A model generated the notes under the pieces. It ran no database searches. It was not told where the DNA came from and worked only from the letters and a program-made list of their open reading frames with translations. This document shows, piece by piece, positions 1 through 7,651 of a DNA stretch of 29,475 bases (position 1 is its first letter; every line of letters begins with the position of its first letter). The stretch is taken from assembly GCA_937934775.1 (NCBI GenBank), contig CALGYL010000228.1, positions 1 through 29,475 on the forward strand, written 5' to 3'. This DNA comes from an uncultured Clostridia bacterium. GTDB lineage: Bacteria; Bacillota; Clostridia; Christensenellales; Aristaeellaceae. The position numbers and the translations under genes were made by a program.

Positions 1-385
1 TCAGCCTGTCCCCGTCGAAGAGGTGCGGCATCAGCGGGTCCGCCGCCCCCGGTACCGCCCGTGCGACGCGGATGCACACCGCGAGGATGCCCGTCAGCGC
101 CGTCACGCCGCCCCGGTCGGAGGCGTACCGGCCCGTCAGCCCCACCCGGTGCCCCTCCGGCAGCGTGAAGAACCCCTGCCGGATGCGCTCCTCGCAGGCG
201 TAGATCGAATAGCCGGTCATCTCGAGCACCAGCTCACCCAGCTCCTCCCGGGAGACTTCCGGCCCGATCAGCCGCGCCCACCCGATGCCGCGGGCTTCCA
301 GCGGCTGCCCGGCCCGGAGGCGTACCTCGGTCAGATCGGCCTCGCCCGACAGCCTGTCCCTGAGCAGCGGGAATTCGTCAAACAC
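1..385 (-). CDS. spoIIIAA: Stage III sporulation protein AA, N-terminal part (cut by window edge)
   Basis: The gene runs off the left edge; about 128 N-terminal codons are present. I translated it from a GTG start at 383-385, which sits 5 bases downstream of a perfect AAGGAGG site at 391-397. The protein shows the family signature: an EVRLRAGQPLE segment near residue 20, then EMTGYSIYACEERIRQGFF, then LPEGHRVGLTGRY, as in SpoIIIAA proteins. SpoIIIAA is the AAA/secretion-type ATPase of the mother-cell SpoIIIA-SpoIIQ channel complex, which supports the engulfed forespore. The Walker motifs would lie further left, outside the window. The remaining spoIIIA genes would be expected downstream, also outside. 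bofA lies 43 bases upstream on the same strand, so the two may be co-transcribed in the mother cell. The family call rests on recognised sequence; the operon is inference. Confidence 0.88.
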   Translation of the reverse strand, partial: MFDEFPLLRDRLSGEADLTEVRLRAGQPLEARGIGWARLIGPEVSREELGELVLEMTGYSIYACEERIRQGFFTLPEGHRVGLTGRYASDRGGVTALTGILAVCIRVARAVPGAADPLMPHLFDGDRL

Positions 386-428
386 AGGGGCCTCCTTGAA
401 TTTTATGCGCCCCGCGCCCAGCGCATGC

Positions 429-704
429 CTATAAAAGGAACTGCAGCGCCACCACCAGCGCGGCCCCCGGCAGCCCCAGAAAACCCACCGCGAGGGCCGT
501 GAAGGGGTTGATGGCGATGTAAACGCCGGTGATGCCGCTCAGTTGATTGATCAGCCACAGCGCGAGCGCCCCCATCAAGCCGCCCGCGATCAAACGCCAG
601 AGGAATCGCATTGGCACCAGCAAAAGCCATCCGATCGCATAGAGAAGTCCCAGTCCCAGCGCGAACGACAACACCAGCTCCCACGGTATCCGCACCGCCT
701 CCAC
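429..704 (-). CDS. bofA: Pro-sigma-K processing inhibitor BofA family protein
   Basis: This 91-residue, very hydrophobic protein has a helix at about residues 9-30, a second at about 35-55, and a C-terminal helix. It ends with the family's most conserved stretch, INPFTALAVGFLGLPGA, followed by a leucine-rich tail. In Bacillus, BofA sits in the outer forespore membrane with SpoIVFA and restrains the SpoIVFB protease until forespore signalling releases pro-sigma-K processing. In Clostridia the BofA role is less clear because the SpoIVF partners are often missing. The start is GTG at 702-704, with an AAGGGGGG-type ribosome binding site just upstream; length matches the family. In Bacillus bofA lies near recR, so its position directly ahead of spoIIIAA differs from that model. 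Confidence 0.85.
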   Translation of the reverse strand: MEAVRIPWELVLSFALGLGLLYAIGWLLLVPMRFLWRLIAGGLMGALALWLINQLSGITGVYIAINPFTALAVGFLGLPGAALVVALQFLL

Positions 705-811
705 CCCCCTTCACGCACTACCAAACTATGCCGGATGGGCTTTGAAAATCCACTTTTCGGGTCTTCTCCGCGAAGGAAAGAAGGACGCCAAGCTCTAAAA
801 ACGAAAAATTG

Positions 812-838
812 TTAGCACTCTCGATTTTTGAGTGCCAA
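812..838. promoter_or_regulatory. CIRCE operator (HrcA binding site)
   Basis: TTAGCACTC (812-820), nine spacer bases, then GAGTGCCAA (830-838). This is the classic TTAGCACTC-N9-GAGTGCTAA heat-shock operator with one deviation in the right arm (C for T). It lies 6 bases upstream of the -35 box of the htpG promoter, so HrcA repression of htpG is expected. The hrcA gene is not in this window. Confidence 0.93.
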
Positions 839-844
839 ATTAAC

Positions 845-873
845 TTGACACGCGCCGCCCGTTTTCATAAAAT
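845..873 (+). promoter_or_regulatory. Sigma-A promoter of htpG
   Basis: A perfect -35 TTGACA (845-850), a 17-base spacer, and -10 TAAAAT (868-873). Transcription should start near 880, giving a leader of about 45 bases before the htpG ATG. The adjacent CIRCE operator lies upstream of this promoter rather than downstream of the start site. Confidence 0.85.
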
Positions 874-923
874 ATGGTTATCCCATGAAATATGGAAAAC
901 CATGCGTTCGGGAGGTTTTTTTC

Positions 924-2894
924 ATGTCCAGGGCTGGTAACATCACGATTCACGCACAGAACATCATGCCCATCATCAAGCGGTGGCTGTATTCCGACAA
1001 GGACATCTTCCTTAGGGAACTGGTTTCCAATGGCGCGGACGCCATCGCGAAATACAAACTGCTCGCTCTGAAGGGCGAGGCGCCGCAGGAGGAAAACTAT
1101 CGGGTGGACGTCATCCCCTGCGAAGCCGAGGGTACGCTGAAGATCATCGACAACGGCGTCGGCATGACGGGCGAAGAAGTCGAGCGCTTCATCGCGCAGG
1201 TCGCGTTCTCCGGCGCGGAAGAATTTCTGAACAAGTACAAGACGGATGGCGAGGATGGCGGCATCATCGGCCACTTCGGCCTGGGCTTTTATTCGGCGTT
1301 CATGGTGTCCTCAAAGGTGGTCATCGACACCCTGAGCTGGCAGCCGGGCGCAGAGGCTGTGCGCTGGATCAGCGAAGACGGCATGCAGTATTCGATGGAG
1401 CCCTCCGAGCGCACCGAGCGAGGCACGACCATCACCCTGACCATCTCCGAAGAGGAGCACGAATTCCTGCACTCCTTCAAGCTGCGGGAGACGCTGGAGA
1501 AGTACTGCGCGTTTATGCCGGTGCCCCTCTACCTCCACGAGGAGAAGGGGACGGAGGAAAGCAAGCACGATCATGAGCACGAGCTTGACAACGAGCCCGA
1601 CAACGAGCTTGACAACGAGCCTGACAATGAACCTGACAACGAGCCTGACAACGAGCCTGATCGCGACCTTGGCGAAGGCCATGAAAAGGCCCATGAGGCG
1701 AAGCACAAGGAAGAGGCGGAGCACCCGTTCAACGATGTGAACCCGCTCTGGAACAAACGGCCCGCGGACGTGACTGACGAGGAATACAAGGCCTTCTACC
1801 GCAAAGTGTTCCACGATTATGAGGAGCCGCTGTTCTGGATCCACCTGAACGCGGAGTATCCCTTCAATTTGAAGGGCATCCTGTACTTCCCCAGGCTCAA
1901 AAACGAGTTCTCCGCAAACGAGGGCGTCATCAAGCTGTACAACAAGCAGGTGTTCGTGGCCGACAACATCAAAGAGGTCATTCCAGAGTTTTTGATGCTG
2001 CTCAAGGGCGTCATCGACTGCCCGGACCTGCCGCTGAACGTCTCGCGCTCGTTCCTGCAGAACGACGGCTACGTCAAGAAGATGTCCACCTACATCACCC
2101 GCAAGGTGGCGGACCGGCTGGTGTCGGAATACACCGACAAGCGGGAAACCTACGAAAAGTACTGGAACGACATCCATCCCTTCGTCAAGTACGGCTGCAT
2201 CCGGGACGACAAATTCTATGAACGCGTCAAGGGCGCCATCCTGTTCAAGACCACCGACGGCAAGTACCTGACGCTTTCGGAATACAAGGAAAAGAACTGC
2301 GACGACAAGAACAAAACCGTCTTCTACACCAGCGACGAGAAGCGTCAGGCACAGATGGTGGCGCTGTACCTGGCCACCGGCAAGGACGTGGTGCTGCTGG
2401 GCACGCTGATTGACAGCAACTTCATCAGCTTCTTGGAGTATCGGGAGGCGGATGGGCTCAAGTTCCAGCGGGTGGACGGCGGCATGGACGGGTTGACCGA
2501 AGAAAGCGGTTCCGACGAGGAGCGCGTCAAGCTTGAGGCACTGTTCCGCGCCGCGCTGAAGGAGAATGACCTGCCGGTGAAGCTGGAATCCTTCAAGACC
2601 GACGACCTGCCCGCGATGATCACCGTGGAGGAGCAGTCCCGCCGGTTCTCGGAGATGAGCAAGGTGTATGGCGGCTACCAGATGCCCGAACAGCGTTCGC
2701 TGGTTCTGAACGCGCGGCATCCGCTGGTCAAGTATCTGGAGACCGCTCCGGAGAGCGAAATGACCGCCAAGATCGCTCAGCAAATCATGGATCTGGCGGA
2801 GATGGCCAGAAATCCGCTGGAATCCGAGCGGATGGTGGCCTTCCTCAAGCGGTCCGGCGAGCTTCTGACTCTTGCCGCGCAAAAAAGCGAGTAA
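924..2894 (+). CDS. htpG: Molecular chaperone HtpG (Hsp90)
   Basis: A 656-residue Hsp90-family ATP-dependent chaperone. The GHKL ATPase domain shows FLRELVSNGADAI (ATP/Mg-binding Asn), IIDNGVGM and GHFGLGFYSAFMV. The middle domain carries the catalytic-arginine segment LNVSRSFLQND. A C-terminal dimerisation region follows. I chose the ATG at 924 because it follows GGGAGG (910-915) at a good distance; an in-frame ATG at 885 would add 13 residues but has no ribosome binding site and starts almost at the expected transcription start. Between the N-terminal and middle domains is an acidic linker of seven Glu-(Pro/Leu)-Asp-Asn units and His/Lys/Glu-rich sequence, making the protein longer than the roughly 625 residues of E. 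coli HtpG. The CIRCE site implies HrcA control, whereas B. subtilis htpG is not HrcA-controlled. A terminator follows directly. Confidence 0.96.
   Translation: MSRAGNITIHAQNIMPIIKRWLYSDKDIFLRELVSNGADAIAKYKLLALKGEAPQEENYRVDVIPCEAEGTLKIIDNGVGMTGEEVERFIAQVAFSGAEEFLNKYKTDGEDGGIIGHFGLGFYSAFMVSSKVVIDTLSWQPGAEAVRWISEDGMQYSMEPSERTERGTTITLTISEEEHEFLHSFKLRETLEKYCAFMPVPLYLHEEKGTEESKHDHEHELDNEPDNELDNEPDNEPDNEPDNEPDRDLGEGHEKAHEAKHKEEAEHPFNDVNPLWNKRPADVTDEEYKAFYRKVFHDYEEPLFWIHLNAEYPFNLKGILYFPRLKNEFSANEGVIKLYNKQVFVADNIKEVIPEFLMLLKGVIDCPDLPLNVSRSFLQNDGYVKKMSTYITRKVADRLVSEYTDKRETYEKYWNDIHPFVKYGCIRDDKFYERVKGAILFKTTDGKYLTLSEYKEKNCDDKNKTVFYTSDEKRQAQMVALYLATGKDVVLLGTLIDSNFISFLEYREADGLKFQRVDGGMDGLTEESGSDEERVKLEALFRAALKENDLPVKLESFKTDDLPAMITVEEQSRRFSEMSKVYGGYQMPEQRSLVLNARHPLVKYLETAPESEMTAKIAQQIMDLAEMARNPLESERMVAFLKRSGELLTLAAQKSE
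1581..1664 (+). repeat. Seven tandem 12-base repeats encoding Glu-Pro/Leu-Asp-Asn in htpG
   Basis: Seven consecutive 12-base units close to GAGCCTGACAAC, each encoding Glu-Pro-Asp-Asn or Glu-Leu-Asp-Asn; the last ends in Asp-Arg. The length keeps the reading frame, so copy-number changes by slippage would lengthen or shorten the chaperone's charged linker without breaking the gene. Confidence 0.95.
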
Positions 2895-2911
2895 TTGACA
2901 AATTCGACCGG

Positions 2912-2950
2912 TTCGGCGGAAGGAATTGCGTTTTCTTCCGTCGAATTTTT
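2912..2950 (+). terminator. Rho-independent terminator of htpG
   Basis: Left arm 2912-2922 (TTCGGCGGAAG) pairs with right arm 2935-2945 (CTTCCGTCGAA) as an 11-pair stem containing one G-U pair, followed by TTTTT at 2946-2950. It starts 17 bases after the htpG stop codon, so htpG is probably monocistronic. Confidence 0.75.
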
Positions 2951-3026
2951 ATACTTTGCGTCGGCTTCCTCACGAAATTCGCAACGCGGCATGCCTTATA
3001 CCAATTCAAAACAGCAGGATGTGCAC

Positions 3027-4094
3027 ATGAAAAAGGTTTTCAAGATGATTTTGTGGATTCTGGTTTCCCTCATCGCGCTGGCGGGGCTGGGGATCGGCTA
3101 CCTGACGCTGAGCGAGTACCGCCCGGCCGCGGTCGAATCCGCGGAACTGACGGGCGCGTCCGAACGCGCGCCGAAGGTGGGCGACACGCTTACGGCCCTG
3201 TCCTTCAACGTCGGCTACTGCGGGCTTCCGGCGGAATCGGATTTCTTCATGGACGGCGGGAAGATGTCACGCGTCGCGTCCAGGGACATCGTCGAGCGCA
3301 ACCTGGCAGGCGTTGTGGATGTAATCCAGCGCGAAGCCTGCGATTTGACGCTTCTGCAGGAGGTCGACCGGGCGCCCGGCTCAAAGCGCTCCTACTATGT
3401 CGACGAAGCAGGCGCCCTGGACACGGCGCTTGGCGGGCAGTCGGCGTTCGCTACCAACTTCCAATGCTCCTTTGTGCCCATCCCGCCGCTGGACCCGATC
3501 GGCCAGGTCCATAGCGGCATCATGACGCGCTCCAACCTGAATGCGCTGGAGGCGTCCCGTATCCGCCTGCCCTCCCCCTTCTCCTGGCCGCTCTCCACCT
3601 GCAACCTGAAGCGCTGCCTGCTGGTCACGCGCATCCCGGTGGATGGTCAGAACAGGCAGTTGGTGGTGGTCAACCTGCACCTGGAAGCCTATGACGACGG
3701 CGCGGGCAAGGCGGCGCAGACCAAGGTGCTGGTGGATTTCCTGACCCAGGAATATGACAAAGGCAACTACGTGGTGGCGGGCGGCGACTTCAACCAGTGG
3801 CTGCCGGGTGTCGACCAGACGAAGTTCCCGGCCAAGGCCACCGGGGCCTACATACCCGGAACCATCGACGCCTCGATCCTGCCGACGGACTGGACCTACG
3901 CCGCGGACGATTCCACGCCCACCTGCCGCTCCAACGACATGGCCTACGACGCGGCAAACCCGTTAAACCAGCTCTACGTGATCGACGGCTTCATCCTGTC
4001 GCCCAACGTTCAGCTTCAATCGGTCAAAACGCTGCCGCTGAATTTCCAGTACGCCGACCACAACCCTGTCCGCGTCGAGTTCACGCTTTCCTGA
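3027..4094 (+). CDS. Membrane-anchored endonuclease/exonuclease/phosphatase-family protein
   Basis: A 355-residue protein with a positively charged N-terminus (MKKVFKM) and one transmembrane segment at about residues 7-28, so the catalytic domain should face outside. The EEP fold is shown in order by LSFNVGYC, LLQEVDR (metal-binding Glu), VVNLHLEAYDDG, VVAGGDFNQ (catalytic Asp/Asn), IDGFILSP and the C-terminal YADHNPV, a variant of the usual SDHxPV. Members cleave phosphodiesters or phosphates in nucleic acids, inositol phosphates or sphingolipids; the substrate cannot be told here. I chose the ATG at 3027 because the upstream extension overlaps the htpG terminator; the ribosome binding site is weak (CAGGA). 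A possible promoter (TTGCGT, 18 bases, TATACT at 2950-2955) partly overlaps that terminator. It converges on ypeB. Confidence 0.85.
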   Translation: MKKVFKMILWILVSLIALAGLGIGYLTLSEYRPAAVESAELTGASERAPKVGDTLTALSFNVGYCGLPAESDFFMDGGKMSRVASRDIVERNLAGVVDVIQREACDLTLLQEVDRAPGSKRSYYVDEAGALDTALGGQSAFATNFQCSFVPIPPLDPIGQVHSGIMTRSNLNALEASRIRLPSPFSWPLSTCNLKRCLLVTRIPVDGQNRQLVVVNLHLEAYDDGAGKAAQTKVLVDFLTQEYDKGNYVVAGGDFNQWLPGVDQTKFPAKATGAYIPGTIDASILPTDWTYAADDSTPTCRSNDMAYDAANPLNQLYVIDGFILSPNVQLQSVKTLPLNFQYADHNPVRVEFTLS

Positions 4095-4101
4095 TCCGCA
4101 G

Positions 4102-4145
4102 AAAAAATAAGGGGAGCCGCTTTGTCACTATACAGAGCGGCTCCC
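4102..4145 (-). terminator. Rho-independent terminator of the spoIIR-sleB-ypeB transcript
   Basis: A perfect 10-pair stem, GGGAGCCGCT (4112-4121) and AGCGGCTCCC (4136-4145), with a 14-base loop. Read on the minus strand it is followed by CTTATTTTTTC, a U-rich tract, so it terminates transcripts from ypeB. The plus side lacks a T-run, but the stem may also slow transcripts from the convergent EEP gene. Confidence 0.85.
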
Positions 4146-4190
4146 GCTGTATCGTCAATGAGGGCGGCCAAACAGATTCCTATCAGAGTA

Positions 4191-5525
4191 TTACTGCGTC
4201 ACAATTCCCTCGTCGTCCTGCATGATGCGCAGGATGGTTTTTTCGACACCGGTCATCGCGTCGACATACACCAGGTACCGCTCGTCGTCAGACATCGCCG
4301 CCGTGATTTCCCAGCACTGCACCTCGCCCTCGTCCAGCGGGATGATGCACCGCCGGACGCGCTCGATGCTCAGCGCAGGATTGATTCTGGACCGGGCGTC
4401 GGCTTCGGGGATCAGCGGCTCTGGGATCGTGCGGGTCCGGTGGTTGGTCAGGTAGTTGACCGCCTCGATGCCCACCACCAGGCCGTCCTTCATCGAGATC
4501 TGCAGTTTGATCAGATCCGGATAGAGCAGCACGCCGTCCTGCGTGGCCGCATAGTTGACCGTCAGAATGCCGTCCAGCTTGCGCCAGTAACTGACCTCCA
4601 TGTTCTCATAGCCGTGGGTGGAAAGGAACCGCAAACCCTGGTCGATGCAGTCGCCCTCCGTCAGGTTGACCTCGGAATTCGCCTGGTCAGGCAGCATGTA
4701 GACGATGTGCCCGCCCGCCTTGGTCAGGCCCGCGGTCAGCGTCGTGTCGTCCTTCAACGTGACGACGAACTCATAGCAGCTGGTGAAGATGTCGGAATCT
4801 CCGGTGTAGGCGGCGCCCTTGACCCGCTCCTGGCCGATAAAATCAATCAGAAGCTTCGACGCTTCGTCCTGAGACACCGCCTGACCGTCGGCCTGAATCG
4901 TCTGATTGTTGCGGGAATCGGAGAAGGGGCCGTCGTAGAGCAGCACCGGGTAGTCGACAACGGGGCTGTTCTCCTCGGGGGCCTGCGTGGCGCTGAGGGT
5001 CACGCTGCCGTTTCCGAACACCGGCTCCCCGGCGTCGTAGCGGGCCAGGATGTCACTGAGCTGCTGGTTAAGGCTCGCGCTGGCATTATGCAGATCGCCC
5101 AGATTTTCATAATCCTTCCCGGTCAGCGCGCCACCCGCCCCAATGCGATCGGACAGTACCCTTGCGTAGTCCGCGGTCTGATTGACAAATTTCAGGGAAC
5201 CCTCCAGCGTGGAGTCGCCCTGAGGCATCTCGCTCAGGTTGCTGGCCACGCCTTCGGCTTGCCGGGAGATGGTGGTGAGCAGCGCCTGCTCCTGCGCGCC
5301 GCTGCCCGTCACCATCAATTTTTCAATGTTGAGCTGGATGCCACTCATCAGTTCCACCGTCTCATAAAACGCCTTCTGGTACGCCGCGTTGACCTGCAGG
5401 GTCAGCGCTGATACCCGCTGCTGCATGACCACGCTGGTCACTAGTAGCGCCAGCGCCAGCGCGCCCAGCATCACCAGAAACCCCCGTTTCTGAATGCGTC
5501 CTCTCCATCGAATGGGATGGCTCAT
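4191..5525 (-). CDS. ypeB: Germination protein YpeB
   Basis: A 444-residue protein with one N-terminal transmembrane segment (about residues 17-37), then an Ala/Gln/Leu-rich helical region and a C-terminal half of PepSY-like repeats. The opening region (KRGFLVMLGALALALLVTS, then the stretch ending YETVELMSG) matches YpeB. YpeB and SleB depend on each other for stability and placement in the dormant spore, and SleB degrades cortex on germination. The start is the ATG at 5523-5525, whose last two bases begin the sleB stop (ATGA overlap). No Shine-Dalgarno sequence is visible ahead of it, so translation is probably coupled to sleB. A further in-frame start 18 codons upstream lies inside sleB and has no support. 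The gene ends just before a strong terminator. Confidence 0.9.
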   Translation of the reverse strand: MSHPIRWRGRIQKRGFLVMLGALALALLVTSVVMQQRVSALTLQVNAAYQKAFYETVELMSGIQLNIEKLMVTGSGAQEQALLTTISRQAEGVASNLSEMPQGDSTLEGSLKFVNQTADYARVLSDRIGAGGALTGKDYENLGDLHNASASLNQQLSDILARYDAGEPVFGNGSVTLSATQAPEENSPVVDYPVLLYDGPFSDSRNNQTIQADGQAVSQDEASKLLIDFIGQERVKGAAYTGDSDIFTSCYEFVVTLKDDTTLTAGLTKAGGHIVYMLPDQANSEVNLTEGDCIDQGLRFLSTHGYENMEVSYWRKLDGILTVNYAATQDGVLLYPDLIKLQISMKDGLVVGIEAVNYLTNHRTRTIPEPLIPEADARSRINPALSIERVRRCIIPLDEGEVQCWEITAAMSDDERYLVYVDAMTGVEKTILRIMQDDEGIVTQ

Positions 5526-6208
5526 AGGCAGAAGGAGTGGTTGCCGATCACGGTCTTGACCGTGCGGCTGCGAATCCACCGATCCGAGGTCTGGCGGGGG
5601 TTATAGAAATAGAGGCAGCCGCCGGTGGGGTCCCAGCCGTTCATCGCGTCACGGGCGGCGCGGATGGCGGAGGAATCGGGCGTATTGTTGATGGAACCGT
5701 TCGGAACGCAGGAAAACGCGTTCTTCTGGTAAATCACGCCGGAGATTGTGTTGGGAAAGGAGGAGGAGCGCACGCGGTTTAGTACCACCGCCGCCACGGC
5801 CACCTGCCCCTTGTAGGGCTCGCCGCGCGCCTCCGCATAGACCAGCTTGGACAAAAGCCGGTGATCACTGGAGGTGATGGAGGCGGTCGAAGACGACGTG
5901 GTGGTGCTCGTTCCGCCGCCGGAGGACGTGAGCGTCACGCCCAGCGCCGCCGCGGTGGACGGGCCTACCCGGCCGTCCACAGGCAGGCCGTTCCTGCGCT
6001 GGAACAGCTTCACGGCAGACTGCGTCGACGCGCCGTACTTGCCGTCCGCGGCGCCGTCCAGATAGTCGTACTGAATCAGGCGCTTCTGCACCTTGACCAC
6101 GTTGGCGCCGCTGGAGCCGACCTCCAGTACCACCGCCGCCTGCGCCGGCAAAAACGCAAAGGCGATTACCGCCGCCAGGATCAGGGCGGCGTATGCTATT
6201 CTCTTCAT
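5522..6208 (-). CDS. sleB: Spore cortex-lytic enzyme SleB
   Basis: A 228-residue protein with a signal peptide ending near Ala-Gln-Ala (residue 24), a PG_binding_1 peptidoglycan-binding domain (about residues 28-92; KVQKRLIQYDYLDG and AVKLFQRRNGLPVDG), a Ser/Thr/Gly-rich linker, and a C-terminal cell-wall hydrolase (Hydrolase_2) domain. The domain contains LVYAEARGEPYKGQVAVAAV with the family's catalytic Glu, and YFYNPRQTSDRW. SleB is a lytic transglycosylase acting on muramic-lactam cortex during germination. The start ATG at 6206-6208 overlaps the spoIIR stop by 4 bases and follows GAGGGGG within spoIIR. Its stop overlaps the ypeB start. Confidence 0.94.
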   Translation of the reverse strand: MKRIAYAALILAAVIAFAFLPAQAAVVLEVGSSGANVVKVQKRLIQYDYLDGAADGKYGASTQSAVKLFQRRNGLPVDGRVGPSTAAALGVTLTSSGGGTSTTTSSSTASITSSDHRLLSKLVYAEARGEPYKGQVAVAAVVLNRVRSSSFPNTISGVIYQKNAFSCVPNGSINNTPDSSAIRAARDAMNGWDPTGGCLYFYNPRQTSDRWIRSRTVKTVIGNHSFCL

Positions 6209-6723
6209 GACCCATTCCCCCTCATCGCATCAACCCAGCGCATGACTTCGGAGTAGAAGGCGACATGGCCGTCCCCCGCCAACGCCTTGACCTCCAGCGG
6301 ATTAGTGGCGCACAGGTCCGGGTAGAGCACGCACCACCAGTTGCGCCCCGCGCCCGGTCCCATGATCACCCGGACCACTCGGTAGCACCCGGCAGGCACC
6401 ACCAGACGGCCGTACACCCGGAGCGGGCAGTCCGCCTCGCGGATCTCCACCCGCGCCCCAGCGGCCTCCGAAAGCTCCCGGCGGCTTAAGCGGAGCCGTT
6501 CGAACGCCTCATCCGAGTTCTTCGCGCCCAGAACAATTTTCACCGCCGCCGCGCGCACCCGGTCACGCGCTCTGAGTTTTGCCTCCTGATCCGCCTTCCC
6601 ATCACTTCGCGCGATCACCTGAAGCCGAATCAGATTTTTCAGTGGATCAGGCGTTTCCGCCCGGGCAATCGGCGCGCAAAAAAGCGCCGCGAGCAACGTG
6701 AGCGCAACAAAAAACCGAGCCAT
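6205..6723 (-). CDS. spoIIR: Stage II sporulation protein R
   Basis: A 172-residue secreted protein: the signal peptide MARFFVALTLLAALFC is followed by the family signature LIRLQVIARSDGKADQEAKLR and the C-terminal GRNWWCVLYPDLC. SpoIIR is made in the forespore under sigma-F, is secreted into the intermembrane space, and triggers SpoIIGA to process pro-sigma-E in the mother cell. I chose the ATG at 6721-6723 because GAGGAG lies 7 bases upstream; an ATG six codons further out (6739-6741) lacks a ribosome binding site. I could not identify a clear sigma-F promoter in the 70 bases before it. The 4-base overlap with sleB is notable, because spoIIR acts at the start of engulfment while sleB and ypeB products serve germination. 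Confidence 0.92.
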   Translation of the reverse strand: MARFFVALTLLAALFCAPIARAETPDPLKNLIRLQVIARSDGKADQEAKLRARDRVRAAAVKIVLGAKNSDEAFERLRLSRRELSEAAGARVEIREADCPLRVYGRLVVPAGCYRVVRVIMGPGAGRNWWCVLYPDLCATNPLEVKALAGDGHVAFYSEVMRWVDAMRGNGS

Positions 6724-6793
6724 CCTTTTTCTCCTCGTCATGCGGAATTGGATGGCTCTAGGCTGGGCAGAAATGGTCGAATTTATTCAGTTG

Positions 6794-7630
6794 TTATGGC
6801 AGAGTTTCGGCCACAATCGCATTTTTTCCGAGCATTCGGGCGGCTTGGCGGGCCTCCTCGGGCCTATTGAACACGCCGTAGACGGTAGAACCGCTGCCCG
6901 ACATCTGCGCATAGCGCGCGCCGAGGTCATAGAGAAGCGCAATTTTTTCCGGGATCTCCGGAAGGAGCGAAGCCGCGGCGTCCGTCAGCGCGTTGCGGGC
7001 AGAGAGGCGAAGCAAGTCAAAATCACACGAACGGAGCGCTTCCGTCGCCCGCGTCGGATCCATGGGCGGGAAAACAGGCGAACCGTCCCAGGCGCGGAAT
7101 ACGTCCGCGGTCGAAAGCCCATCGCCCAACCGCGAAAGGGCGAGAAAGGCGCGAGGCGCCTGCGAAACGCGCTCGACAAGTTCCCCGATGCCGCGAACGC
7201 GGCAGAGTCCGCCCGTCAGGCAATAAGGAACGTCCGCGCCCAGCTTCAGGCCGAGCCGCATCAGCGTCTCCATCGGCAGGTCAAGCCCCCACAGCGCGTT
7301 CAGCGCCTTCAGCGCCACCGCGCAGTCGGCGCTGCCGCCGCCCATCCCCGCCCGGGCCGGGATGCGCTTTGTCAGAAAAATGCGTGCGCCGCGGCGCGCC
7401 CCGGTCTGCTCCCGGAGCGCACGCGCGGCGCAAAGTACCAGATTGTTTGGATCGTCCGCCAGCCCGCCAGCCACATGCAGCGAAAGCCCGTCGTCCTCTT
7501 CAAAGGTCAGATCGTCGCACAGCGACACCGGCTGCATCAGCATGTCCAGTTCATGGTAACCGTCCGGGCGGCGTCCGGTAATCCAGAGCGCCCAGTTGAT
7601 CTTGGCGTACGCCTTTGCCTCAATTCTCAT
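6794..7630 (-). CDS. ispE: 4-diphosphocytidyl-2-C-methyl-D-erythritol kinase IspE
   Basis: A 278-residue GHMP-family kinase that phosphorylates CDP-methylerythritol in the non-mevalonate (MEP) isoprenoid pathway. The N-terminal AYAKINWAL, the ATP-binding PARAGMGGGSADCAVAL (about residues 90-106), GADVPYCLTGG and the C-terminal MSGSGSTVYGVF are all present and match IspE order and length. The start ATG at 7628-7630 follows GGAGG at 8 bases. A sigma-A-like promoter lies at 7652-7681, overlapping the end of the upstream sipL-like gene. An inverted repeat at 7635-7651 covers the ribosome binding site. This housekeeping gene sits between two sporulation genes on the same strand; having its own promoter would free it from developmental control. 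Confidence 0.95.
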   Translation of the reverse strand: MRIEAKAYAKINWALWITGRRPDGYHELDMLMQPVSLCDDLTFEEDDGLSLHVAGGLADDPNNLVLCAARALREQTGARRGARIFLTKRIPARAGMGGGSADCAVALKALNALWGLDLPMETLMRLGLKLGADVPYCLTGGLCRVRGIGELVERVSQAPRAFLALSRLGDGLSTADVFRAWDGSPVFPPMDPTRATEALRSCDFDLLRLSARNALTDAAASLLPEIPEKIALLYDLGARYAQMSGSGSTVYGVFNRPEEARQAARMLGKNAIVAETLP

Positions 7631-7634
7631 GTGC

Positions 7635-7651
7635 GGCCCTCCACGAGGGCC
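7635..7651 (-). promoter_or_regulatory. Inverted repeat masking the ispE ribosome binding site
   Basis: GGCCCTC, three bases, GAGGGCC: a perfect 7-pair stem with a 3-base loop whose downstream arm contains the GGAGG used by ispE. A transcript started at the promoter at 7652-7681 would begin near 7645 and lack most of the upstream arm, so only read-through RNA from the upstream gene could fold it completely. Confidence 0.5.

Noticed and set aside
885..923. Thirteen-codon N-terminal extension of htpG
   Set aside because: The ATG at 885 has no ribosome binding site and nearly coincides with the predicted transcription start; the ATG at 924 has a proper site and matches family starts.
1311..2882. 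Long open frame antisense to htpG
   Set aside because: High GC leaves stop-free antisense frames; no ribosome binding site and no family features, while the plus strand encodes a clear Hsp90.
2926..2955. Promoter TTGCGT/TATACT for the EEP gene
   Set aside because: The -35 lies in the loop of the htpG terminator and is weak; kept only as a remark in the gene entry.
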